A stretch of 64,000 nucleotides of DNA from Tolypocladium sp. Sup5 PDA-1 (GCA_000750105.3 JPHH03000098.1:1-64000); one strand, 5' to 3'; numbered from the stretch's first letter, positions 34,638-45,451 are shown. The notes: generated by a model from the letters alone, not told the origin. Translations and numbers: made by a program.

Positions 34638-35423
34638 ATGTTGCGACGGCGTTATGGAAAGTTGTTCCCTAGTACAACATGTCGTTCTGGACCCAGTCAG
34701 TCACCTGCCTCGTTTTTACACCATACGAAGACCTTCCTTCTACAAAGCAGGAGCTTTTCTTCACAAACAAGCTCTCGGTCCACTTCGTCCAATCAAAACA
34801 ACGAGCCCAACGAGAAGCAAAAGCATGCAGTCATATCCCGGATGGCCCCTCGATCTAAGAGAATTGTCGTTGGCATTACCGGTGCCTCAGGGGCAGTTTA
34901 CGCCATTCGCATACTTTCCATCCTCCGCGAGATTGGCATAGAAACCCATTTGGTTATGAGCAAGTGGGCAATGGCAACTTTGAAGTACGAGACCCCAATG
35001 ACTGAGACCGAGATCCGGAGCATGGCCTACAGATCCTACACAGCGAAAGATTTATCGGCACCAATTGCATCAGGCTCTTTCCAGCATGATGGAATGATTG
35101 TCGTACCGTGCAGCGTGAAGACATTGGCCGCCATCCGTTCTGGTTTCTGCGACGACCTCATATCACGCGCTGCTGATGTTAGTCTCAAGGAAGGCCGTCG
35201 ACTTATGCTCGTTGTACGGGAGACACCGCTAAATGACATTCATCTTGACAATATGTCGTTTCTACGACGAGCCGGTGCCGTCATCTTCCCGCCCGTACCC
35301 GCTTTTTATACGCGGCCACGAACACTCGAGGACTTGGTCAATCAAAGTGCTGGGAGAATGCTGGACTCAATGGGTATATTTACAGACGGTTTTGGACGGT
35401 GGGAAGGGTTCAGAAAGGATTGA
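34638..35423 (+). CDS. UbiX/Pad1-type flavin prenyltransferase
   Basis: A single exon of 261 residues. It makes the prenylated FMN cofactor needed by UbiD-family enzymes. Landmarks are IVVGITGASGAVYAIRIL (FMN-binding loop), SGSFQHDGMIVVPCSVKTLAAI, RRLMLVVRETPLN, and PPVPAFYTRP near the C-terminus. The first 50 residues (MLRRRYGKLF onwards) are rich in Arg, Ser and Thr, a good mitochondrial presequence as in yeast Pad1. ATG 34638 is the first ATG of the frame; upstream sequence lacks conserved features. Pairing with the UbiD-family gene on the opposite strand indicates co-regulation and a dedicated cofactor supply. Confidence 0.92.
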   Translation: MLRRRYGKLFPSTTCRSGPSQSPASFLHHTKTFLLQSRSFSSQTSSRSTSSNQNNEPNEKQKHAVISRMAPRSKRIVVGITGASGAVYAIRILSILREIGIETHLVMSKWAMATLKYETPMTETEIRSMAYRSYTAKDLSAPIASGSFQHDGMIVVPCSVKTLAAIRSGFCDDLISRAADVSLKEGRRLMLVVRETPLNDIHLDNMSFLRRAGAVIFPPVPAFYTRPRTLEDLVNQSAGRMLDSMGIFTDGFGRWEGFRKD

Positions 35424-36268
35424 GCTGACTGAAACACGGTGAGCTTCAAGGCCACGTAACACCGCCGCTATTGGTGGAAGGTCGAGTGGGATAATGAATT
35501 TTACCACCACCTATAACCACATCTTCCTCCCACCATGCCCACTGAACGAAAGGTCCAGGCAAAAGTAGCCGTAAGTCATCACATGATAGAGGACAGTGAC
35601 CCAAGGTACCGTCTCAAGTGCTGGAAGAAACGCTGAAAAAGGCAGCCGGATTTGGGGTATACTAGGAGTGAGCCTTATATCTGGCGGCCGAGCTGTGCCA
35701 TCACTCCCAGGAGATCCAAAATCTCCGTTGTGGAAGACTCCACCTCTTGATCTGGTTTTGATCCATGGTGTTCTCAAAGGAGTTGTTTGATGTAGTGCCA
35801 CAACACCGAATTTCACAGAGCCTTCCCTGAAGATCACGATGTTCTGCTTCGGAAACTAGTCAAGAAGACCGCTGGCCGGCAATTCCAGTTTATGGACTGA
35901 GAAGAGTCCGCCAGCGTGTCCACAGATGGCGGAGAACTGTGTCGCTCGAAGTAAACAGTCAGTCAAAACAGCAGCGCACAAGCAGATTATGAGAAGTATT
36001 GATGGTTCTAGGACTGCTTAAAGTAGATTATCGACATCTCAGTATTTTATTTAGTGATCTGCCGTGGTGTTGGGCGCAGATTGAGGCTGGGTTTTGAGAA
36101 ATTGCGAAAGGTCCAGTGAGGGCATATTACCGGCGAATCGCGAAAATGACACTATAAACCAGGGTACAAGCCTAAGCGATTGATGCTTCAACTGAAAGAC
36201 ATGCAATCTTCTCGCGAGCCTTTCAGTGCTTTGATTGATAAAGCTACTATATTAGGGATGTGTAACCC
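35424..36268. other. Convergent spacer
   Basis: No gene, repeat array or RNA recognised. One TCGGAA is present at 35849-35854. Confidence 0.4.
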
Positions 36269-37702
36269 TCACACCTTGCGAACCTTGAACTCAAACATAT
36301 CATTTGAACTCACAGCATCTTTATCGCGAAGCTTAGCGGCAGCCTCAAGGCCTGAAATAGGAAGACGATATTCCAATTTCTCTGTAGATGCCTGCTCTGC
36401 TCCACCTGGAAACGGGTGGGGATAAGGCAAGTACTTTGGCATCAGACCCAACTGATCCAGTGCGGTGGCCTGGTCCCACGCGATGTGTTCATGATACAAC
36501 CGGTCGCCACGGATATTAACCACGGCAGTGAAGGGGATTTCAAGCTTGCGGCCCGTGGCAGGAATACCGGGGAGGCTATTCCGACAGTCAAAATTAGGGC
36601 AAGCCCGGCGTGAAGGATTCCAGGAACCAGAACTTACAGCCAATCTATCTCGGCGTCATGCGTGCATTTGAAGATGAACTCGTCAATGACTCGATCAATT
36701 CCAATTGATCTGCTGATCAACTCTGTTTTTGTGTCACCTGGGTTTTGGAAGATGAAATGGTCACGATAGAATGCTGTCAGTTTCTCGCGTCCGATTCCGC
36801 CAGTGAGCTGGCAACTTTTCTCAGTTTCAACTCTCGTAGCATAGCAGGGTAGGCAATACATACCGTCGGGATGTGGTTCACATAAGGCTCCTGTACCATT
36901 GTGGCCATGGTGCACTCCACAGAACGATTCTCAAACTCGTAGTATACGTGCTCGTCCCAGATGGCTTCCAGATCAAAGTAAGGTCCATCCATAATCTTCT
37001 TAAGAAAGGTCAAGTTCCGGGTGTGTGAGACGGATTCTGATGGGTATTCGAACTGGCTCTGGAACGGAGTTGCAAAAAGGAAGGACTGAGCAGCTGGGTA
37101 ATCATAGACCGTTAGGTCTTTAGAGCGCTCTAACAGCCTTGACGCTTTGCCAGCGAGATGTTGAATCTGTGGAATAGAAGCGGATACCAACGCCGTCTCC
37201 CTATCCGCTAGATCGCCGTAAATGACCGCACCAACAATCTCCAGGAAGGACGTGAGACCGAAGGCAACTCTATTCCAGAGGCTGGGTGCATATGCTAATC
37301 GCCGCCGTCATCCAAAGTAAGCAAAAAGGAGCACTCGGGAAGAACAAGAAAGGTCCTGCTATGTCTCTTACCGATTAGACCGACTGTACACTTGGGTTCA
37401 GTCGTCTTGCTCTTGCCGAGCTTCGCCAGAGCTAGTTGGACTGGATTCCCTGGACCAGCGAATGCCGCCTCGGTAATCTCGACAACAGTATAACCCTCTT
37501 CACCCCATTTCATCAACGGCGATGGGACGCCATTATTAATGGCAAGGGTCGAGGCGTCGGCCACACCACTTTGAGACACGAGAACTATGAGCCCAGGGCC
37601 GGATCCCTTCCTCGAAAGAGGCTCCAAGATTGTGAGACCCTTGTCGAATTGCTGGAGGCGGGTTTCCGGTAGAAACGGCAGGGCGTCGTATTTGCTATTC
37701 AT
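36269..37702 (-). CDS. Two-part protein: hydrolase-like N-domain plus SnoaL/NTF2-like C-domain
   Basis: Four exons (37702-37372, 37294-36864, 36807-36638, 36575-36269) join to 1239 nt, or 412 residues. Residues 1 to about 150 resemble a dienelactone-hydrolase-type Rossmann-like fold (GPGLIVLVSQSGVAD, WGEEGYTVVEI, FLEIVGAVIYGD). I see no G-x-C-x-G nucleophile elbow, so this half may be catalytically dead. Residues about 215-400 resemble two SnoaL/NTF2-like half domains: HTRNLTFLKKIMDGPYFDLEAIWDEHVYYEF, then FTAVVNIRGDRLYHEHIAWDQ. Homologues in fungi are often called carboxymethylenebutenolidase. Exact role unknown; it may be a hydratase, isomerase or cyclase-like partner acting on a ring-cleavage or lactone intermediate. 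It is head-to-head with a catalytically complete dienelactone hydrolase. Confidence 0.78.
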
Positions 37703-38281
37703 TTTGATGTAGTTAAAACCTCTTCGCGGGCCAGAATCTAGTGTAACTTCTTTGGGGTAATTTTCTTGGAATTGAATTTCTTGAATCCAAAGTATAAATG
37801 CTCGTCCTGTTCTTGGGCTCGCGCGCTGACAGCAATAATACATGAGGGGTCCCGAAGTGGCACGGAACATGAACCGGATGTGATGGCTGCAGTCCGTACA
37901 CGCGGCGAATCGAATGCCAGGAGTCCCAGGACATCAAGTGTCACTGCGTTGGGTACATGGCCCCATTGGGGAAGCCTGGGCCGATGCGGGGTGGTAGTCA
38001 AGAGGCCGGAAAGTGGGGATACGGAACTGTCCCGGAATCGGAACGACCAGTGGGAAGTCTCAGCTACATCTACGAATAGTCCGTGACCTGCCCAAGCGCA
38101 TCCTGGTCTTACCCCACGCTGCCAAGGGGTCGCATACCTGTACGGCCAAGCTCAAGGCCATCGGCGACCGCGTAGGTTAGTCGGCGCAAATTATTATATC
38201 GTGAATGTATCCTTTCTATTGTTGGGCTTCTCGTGTTCTTGAATACCCCTGGTAGTCAGCCATTGACAATAGCTGCAAAAA
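37703..38281. promoter_or_regulatory. Divergent promoter, SnoaL-like / dienelactone hydrolase
   Basis: It has 579 bp between the two ATGs and one TCGGAA at 38038-38043. I see no gene. Confidence 0.4.
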
Positions 38282-39206
38282 ATGGCCTCTCGACATCCTG
38301 CAGAGTGCTGCACAGTCGGCTTCAAGCATGAGTAGGTTCTGCCATCTTTGAGTTGTCCTCAGGGACCTGAAGAATCCCCAGTCCGATTCACCCATTTTAA
38401 CTAATCCTGTCGGCTTGTGTAGAGGCGAGCCTCAAGGATTGATGATCAAGGTCGCCGGGAGATGGAATGCCTATGTTGCTACACCCTCGGGAACTTGGCG
38501 ACGGAGTGAAGTTGCGCTCCGCTACCTCCCAGACATAATGGGGATTTGCGCCAACAGCAAGCTCATGGCCGATCAGTTTGCAGCTAATGGATATGTCTGC
38601 ATGGTCCTCGACATCTTCAATGGAGATCAGATTGGGCTCAATAATCTTGACAAGACGAACATTTTACAATGGGTCCGCCAAGGATCGGACGGCAGTAACC
38701 CACACACCACTGAGGCTATTGATCCAATCGTGGTTGAAGCAATCAAGACCCTGAAAGAACACTTTGGTGCAAAAAAGGTCGGCTCGCTGGGATATTGTTT
38801 TGGGGCCAAGGTGAGCCACGCACAGTCGACGCTTTTGGTTCAAGCACCCGATACCTGATCTCCTTGTTGATGCATTGACCATGAATAGTACACTGTTCGA
38901 CACTTCAAACACGGCATTGACGTGGGATACCTCGCACATCCGAGTTTTGTTATGGAGGAAGAGCTTGCTGCCATCACGGGGCCACTATCCATCGCTGCCG
39001 CCGATGTCGACCCGATATTCCCGGATGAGAATCGACACAAGTCGGAGGACATACTCCGAAAGACCGGCCAACCCTTTCAGATTTACTTGTACTCCAACGT
39101 CTCGCATGGATTCTCCGTGCGCGGTGACCTTTCGAAGCGAGACGAGCGGTTCGCGAAGGACCAGGCCTTCAGGCAGGCTGTAGCATGGTTCAACGAGTAT
39201 CTGTAG
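38282..39206 (+). CDS. Dienelactone hydrolase family protein
   Basis: Three exons (38282-38331, 38423-38810, 38889-39206) join to 756 nt, or 251 residues. It is a cytosolic alpha/beta hydrolase. The catalytic triad is visible: Cys in GYCFGAK, Asp in AAADVDPIFP, and His in SNVSHGFSVRGD. The N-terminus has ECCTVGFKHEGEPQG, common in fungal members, and there is no signal peptide. The family opens dienelactones or related lactones. In this cluster it may hydrolyse a lactone made by the neighbouring FAD oxidase or formed from a ring-cleavage product (inference). Confidence 0.88.
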
Positions 39207-40151
39207 TACTGCAAATAGAGTCACCATTAGGCTATCGTCATGTCGCAGCCAGAGGGCTGCTTGTTCAATGGACACAGAGCCACGGTTATTCGCACCGCCA
39301 GGCATTATCCGTACATCTACGGCATACCTGGGGCATTATCATTACGCTACATGGCGGCGTGACTGATGAGTTCGCAGGACGTAAGGTTATGCTAGAGCGT
39401 TGTCAACAACGAGTATTCGTGCCTTAAGGCCGCCTGCCAAGCTTGCCTGTGCGAACCAAACCATGGCATCGCTGCAGTACTCGTTAGAAGTCTTACTAGA
39501 AAGAGCACTCGAAGCCCACAACAGCGACCCAAGAAGTTGATGGCCTGCTAGTCCTAACTGCAGCGGGACCGGAGGTGCTGCCATGGGTGGTTTGATGATC
39601 CTGGGTCTAGGTATCTGGGGACGTTGGGCCTAAGATGGTCATTGGCCCACAAACTAGCCGAACTACGGTCGGTCCAATATTCGTACTGCCCAGTAAGTTA
39701 TGAACCCCTGCCAATCCAAGACCCCATCATTGTCAAACAGGGAAGCGGGGAAGATGAACCTACTCCGCATCCCAGGCTACACCTCCGTCGTGCCGGCATG
39801 TCGAAGCTACATAACGCCTCTACATGTAATCCGTAGTCCAAGCGCCTTGCAACAGGCTTTAGTAGCGCGCGACGTGGCTGTACGGAGTAATTCGGCATGG
39901 ATGCCCACACGTTTGCGAGGCTGGGTGGGGAAAAGTTGGAAACGTCCAGCGAAAGCTTGATAAGCCCAAGCCCACGCCCCAGGACGGCCTTCATCCCCAT
40001 TTAACGATACCATTTTGCCGCGGTTTAACGCTTCTCCCAATCGTTGGTTAATTTCTTGCAACGGTACCGAGCAATACATCGCCAACAGACGTGCACTCGG
40101 TTATTAGTCTCCATAAGGCTGCAGCTGCTTCACGCTGGCTTTCTCGATCAA
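39207..40151. other. Upstream region of second regulator
   Basis: No gene recognised. TACGGAGTA, complementary to the TACTCCGTA at 25550, occurs at 39881-39889. Confidence 0.35.
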
Positions 40152-42634
40152 ATGTTCGAGTCCGTCGGAAGTGAATCGCAAGCAAATGCCATGCGCGGAG
40201 AGAAGCGCCAGATCGCACCAGCTGCGAATGAGCCATGCAAGAGGCGTGCTCCATATGCCCCGAGGGCTTGCGACGCCTGTCGCAGGCGCAAGGGGCGCTG
40301 TGACGGACGGAAGCCCTGCGAGTACTGCCTTGGGCGCTCAATGGAGTGCTACTATTCCCTCAATCTCGACGTAAGTCGACCCGGCCTGGCGGTGCCGGAT
40401 TCCGACAAAACCTTGCCCTACCAAGCACGCAAAGACTTCACATGGACTCCGGAGTATGGCATGACTACCCCAGACCGTTGTTCGTGGCAGTGTTAACGGG
40501 AACTACTCGGTAGGTCAATCACGTCGTTGGGCGGACTCGTGGCGTCGATGCAAATGCAATTGGACGCCCTGACGGCCCATACCAAAGCATCGGAACTTGG
40601 AGGGCCTGTCCCGCCGCCGACAACCAAGAATCAGGCGTCAAACGACAGTAATGTCTCTACCACTGTCGCCAAAACGCCCGTGGCGACACCCCTGGCAAAG
40701 TCCTATTCGAGACATGCAGCACAACGTTTCTACGGGCCAACTAGTCCAGACTATAGTATAATTGCCGCCCAGATCAGGATTGAAGGAGGCAGGATGCCTA
40801 GCACGAGGCCCGACTGGCAAAAGGTCCCTGCCTTCGATGACGGCCAGACAGACGATGAGGATGCCGGGATTGACCCAGAAGTCGAAAACTCGACCGTGTC
40901 CCGCCAGTCCGCGAGGCAGCAGTTACGAAGAGGGCTATGGCAGTTCCTGAACCTTCTTTCCAAGAGAGAGGCTGTGCGTCTCTTGCGGGTTTACCATGAA
41001 GTAATCGGGGAGCTGCATCCGATTTGCGACATCGAGAGCCTGGTAGAGCAGCTGGAATTTCTGTACAGCTCGGGGAATGACGACCACACGTCTGGCGGAG
41101 GGCCAGAATCGCCAGCTTTGGAGGACAATATGTTGATTCTGAACTTGGCACTAGCAATTGCGCTCCGTGCTGGATCTGCGTCCGAATCCTCCGTCGAGAG
41201 AACCCTGTACAACGCGTGCCGAGACATCGTCAATGCCATGCTGGAAAGCACAGCAACAAGCACCAAACATGTGGTAATTGCTCTGTTAGTGGTGAGTATA
41301 TTTTGGCTTCATTCTAGCTTTGCGGGCGTGGTACTAATAGCGATCTTAGGGAATCTACCATTTCTTCAGGTGTAGCCTTCGTCTTGCGTGGCGCATGTGT
41401 GGGTTGGCTGGGCGCATGGCGATGGAACTCGGATTACACAGCCGCGATGGTGCCCAGCATTATCTGAAAGACGATCGACAGCGTGCGGAAGTTGCTACAA
41501 TAACATGCAGCCTTGTTGTTTTGGATCGTCAATGGAGCGCCGCTGCCGGTCTTCCCGACAATTTTCAGGGGACTGATTTTGACATGGCTCGCGCATCCTT
41601 GGTACGGCGTGATGGGTAAACTGTCCTCATTCAAGTTCCTCCCTGGCTGACATTTATGCTTTTAGGCACACACGCCATATCTGAAGGCAATGATGGCATT
41701 TACGCTTATGAGCCACAAGTTCAACGAGCCCATCGCGAGGGTAGCAGGAGGGGGCACTTGCCAAGACGAGGACGCGCTTGAGATCACAAACTTTCAGGTC
41801 GAACAGTGGAGGAAACGGGCATTGGAGAAACACAACTTCACGCATCCAGAGACGTGGGAATCAACACCCCCCACAGGCTTCTACCCATGGACCACCTTGC
41901 TCTACCTCCGTGCCAATGCCGTCCGCGGGATACTCTTACGGCCCCTTTTTCTCAGCAACTCGAACCGGCTAGCAACGAAGCAGGTCAAGCCTGGACTAGA
42001 GATTGTGTCCGACTCTATCAACATACTGTCCATCTTACATAGGCGCACCGATATCTATAAGAAGCATCACCCTCATTTCCAGCACTTCCTTGCTTCGTCC
42101 TGTGCGCTCCTATTCCTTATAGTAGCGTACACGGAGCAAAATCGAGTCAGCATCCCCTCTGACGCCCTGGCGGACTACTTGGAGTCCGTAAGGCGAAATT
42201 TCAAGATGGCCTTGAGTCTCTCGGCTGCTTACAACAAGTCCTCCCGCGCATCGCACAAGCTTTGGAAACGAACCATCTCGGTGGCAGAATATCTTCTCCG
42301 CCAGGATATTCTGTCGCGTGAGGACGTTTCAGGCGATGCTGTTTCTGGTGCAACAGCTACGCACCAGACTGCTCTCATGTGTGGTTCCAAGAAGGCTGAG
42401 ATGTCGACGACGGCTGGAGATCGGCAGCAGACTACTACCTTTCCCAACTTTGATGGTAACGACTTCACGTTTTTCGATATGCCCGGTCCTGGCATGGCTG
42501 GTGCAGCTAACCTCCTACCCGGTTTTGCTCTTCCTGGCTCGGAAGATAATGCGGGTCCTGACTTCCTAGATCCTCTCATGCTCAAGTGGCCGATAAATAC
42601 CGCCAGCATGTTTTTCTCGGACGGCGGCTTTTAG
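40152..42634 (+). CDS. Zn2Cys6 transcription factor at right edge of cluster
   Basis: A nuclear regulator. The zinc cluster ACDACRRRKGRCDGRKPCEYC, followed by LGRSMEC, is complete. Exon 2 (from about 40520) opens with a Met/Gln-rich helix, SLGGLVASMQMQLDAL. The middle homology region follows, including LLRVYHEVIGELHPICDIE, FFRCSLRLAWRMCGLAGRMAMELGLH and PDNFQGTDF. Exons join cleanly at 41293/41348 and about 41602/41667, and the stop is at 42634. The junction between the zinc-cluster exon and exon 2 (about 40376-40520) is not resolved: the GTAAGT donor after SLNLD leads to no acceptor in the right phase, so a small extra exon or a frameshift is possible. The start could be 40152 or 40191. Confidence 0.78.
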
Positions 42635-45451
42635 ATTCTGTTTCCCTTTTTTATGGGCCTATGGGATCGAGGCGGCCTTACCTCTTTCCAGGCGCTCTCT
42701 TTCAATCACTTCAATATTTTCGCAAATACTTAGGAGTCTCCTCGGCGACATGCTGTCCGGTGTCTAGAGCCTCAGCACTCCGCAGAAGTCGAGCGCATTG
42801 TGCGATCATTATTCGCAGCGAGGCTCGAGAGTGCCGGGGTCGAACTTGTGAAGTCCTTGTGGAAGCATATGCGACTGATGGGGATAGTGCTCGTGGTTGA
42901 GAAATCCTTCAATAGCACCGAAGTGTAGTAAATTTGATCTTTTTCAGTGTCGCCGACCAAACAGCGGAGTTGAAGAGTATCAAGATCCCCGACAAGCCTA
43001 ATGGAAATAATCTACAAAGTAAGGCGTCCAATATCGGTAGCGCCTGGCGGTGGATTGAAGAGGCGCACAGCACCAGCAATGCGGCATGTCCTTGGCCGAA
43101 CCAAGCATTCGGCTGCCGAGAGTTACTTTCGTTTCTTCGAGTGATGGGTGCTTGGGGTGTCACTGCTCGACCCTTCCGCTGCTGCCTCCCCACCAACTTC
43201 TTCGGCATCCTTTGTCCACCATGGCTTCTGGTACCAATCCCGTACAGTGCTGTGTCTACGGACTTGCAGCATCTCCGTATCTCGGGGTGCTACCAGCAGC
43301 CAATCATAGACCTGCTGCCGTTTTCCAGAGGGTTAAATATTAACTGCCGTCAAGAACGAGGATGTTAGTGGAACAAAAGCTTGTGATTGGGGAAGTGGCC
43401 GAAAATGCACTTGATGCTCGTGGTACCCAGCAGGCAGCACTTCATAGGTATCTGTCAGAAGAACGGCCCCGGCAGCGGCTCAGGTAAGGACAACGCCGGT
43501 GCCTCGATCCACGGCCCCATGGAAAAGGTGCCATTCATCGTCTCCGGCCTGGCGGTCGGCTTCACTCTGTTCGGCGCTCTGCTTCTGTAGATTTCTTGAC
43601 TGGGGATTTGTTTGGGGCGACTTGTCTGTTTTGGTTTTTTTAGAGTTCCGCGCGCGAAAGGAACCGTTGTAGGGCTTTTGGCCCATGTTTATACTTGCAT
43701 TGTTGCGCTTAAAGGCATTTTCAGATGGCCGTTTATGCCTCCTCGTAGTATCACTGATGCCTGCGATTTATGAGGCGGGCATCCTAGTCTTGCTAGAGAA
43801 CGGGTTCAATAATGACCTAGGTTGTTTTGTCTCCGTTAACAAACTTTCCGCTGTCGTATCCAATCAAAATTTATCTAATCACTCATTGATCCAACTTAGT
43901 CATCTTCCGGGCCCGCGGCCAATACATGAACATTGTCTAGCCGATGGGTGCGAGGCTGGACCACTCGACGTTTTGGCATGGCGCTGGATTCTCCTAATGT
44001 CATGTATCGGGCTATCTAAGCGTAAGCTTCAGGGCAGCAATGTAGTCTTACCAACAGCTGGACATTGCTGGCAGGTCTTGCCCAAAATTAGAACTGGGAA
44101 TCCAGGCCCAGATTGGCAGGCGTGGCCGCAGGCCCTGAGTGGGCGTATATTTAGCAAGTTGGCTCCGGCCTCAAACTTAGACCTACAATGCAATTTTTCT
44201 GCGAATTCTGACGAACCTTCTTTTGACATTGTCAATGTCATCAAAGCATCGAATAATGTAGCTCAAGGCTTGCACTTGTCAGGCTGACAGATGTTCGGGC
44301 AGGGCCAATATGAGCTGCCGAAACCTATCAGAGTGGTGGCGGTCTAGTGCATTAATAAACTCTAAGCGAGCCAGGGTTTATACTCGTAATTGATGAGTTA
44401 AAATGCTCGGCACGCTCAGCAGTCCCATTGTTCTTCATCTGCTAATTTGGAGCGGGCTTGGACCACGGCGTGTTGCGACAACACTGGTTGTCAGGTCCAC
44501 AAATTGTCCTAACGTAGGTCCACCCATGAGATATTACCTCTTCATCGTTTTGCCCAGTGGCTCGTTTCCCATCCGCACGTTTGGTGCCCCATTCCTCATC
44601 GAGCGGGGACAATGAACGAGCTTGGCTCCAGACGTTGCAGACTCCGGCCTATTCTCGTTTGGTATCCCGGTCCTGACTGATCAAATCTCGGCCATTTCCA
44701 CCGCTACCACGATTTGCGCAATGTCCTGCGTTGCATCTGCACAGCGGAGTCCCTTTCTGCTTCTCTAGAGACTACGAAATGGGGCCGCCCGCGGAGCAGC
44801 CGCGCCATCATGCCTCGGGTCACCACAGAGAGGACGTGCGATTCAGGGCTTGTCGGCCAGCATTCTTCTTTCGGACCATCAGGGTCGGTGGGAGCATAAT
44901 ATCAACCTAGCCGCCATTCACATGTTATATATAGATGTTTAACAGCCGTTTAACCCGCTTAGTCGACTTACTCGTACATCGTTAACTTAAAAGTGAGAGG
45001 AGAATATTAACTTACGAGTACGTGACGCCCACTTAACGTCCCCTACCCTGCAGCCAAGAACAGGGGCGGAAAACTACGGCTTCTTGGCACTGAAGGTACT
45101 TCGTCCCCGCCCGACCCTTCGCCAAGTAGTTGGAATTTATTAGGCGCGGCACTCAGCCAGCCCGTATCCGTAGAGGAAATGGCCAAGTCCAAAATGCGTC
45201 TTGGGGGTGGCGACAGGAGGTGAATGGATTGCTATTAAACCGAGAGGGCTCCTGTCTCGTTCCCGTTTCTCCTCTCCTCTTCTGTCATTAATTCTGACGC
45301 TTTGTCAACCTCAGAGAACGGCCCTACTTACCCGCCCGCAAACGGTTCGTTTGCCACTGAAATTCTCTGTTTCTAACGTTTTCATACTCTTTGAACATCT
45401 GAACGGCTGGCTTTCAAATCATTCCGAGAATCCAACCTCAGAGCAATCATC
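42635..45451. other. Gene-poor stretch
   Basis: Open frames here lack family features. One at 43387-43590 ends in a hydrophobic tail, VPFIVSGLAVGFTLFGALLL, that looks like a GPI or membrane anchor. No matching signal peptide or upstream exon could be tied to it, so a gene relic is possible. No repeats or RNA genes were recognised. Confidence 0.35.

Noticed and set aside
7546..42634. Secondary-metabolite biosynthetic cluster
   Set aside because: No polyketide synthase, peptide synthetase, terpene synthase or prenyl-aromatic transferase is present. The enzyme set is degradative.
43685..44287. Open frame of about 200 codons on the plus strand
   Set aside because: No recognisable domain, no splice partners, and composition unlike the real genes. 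Treated as chance.
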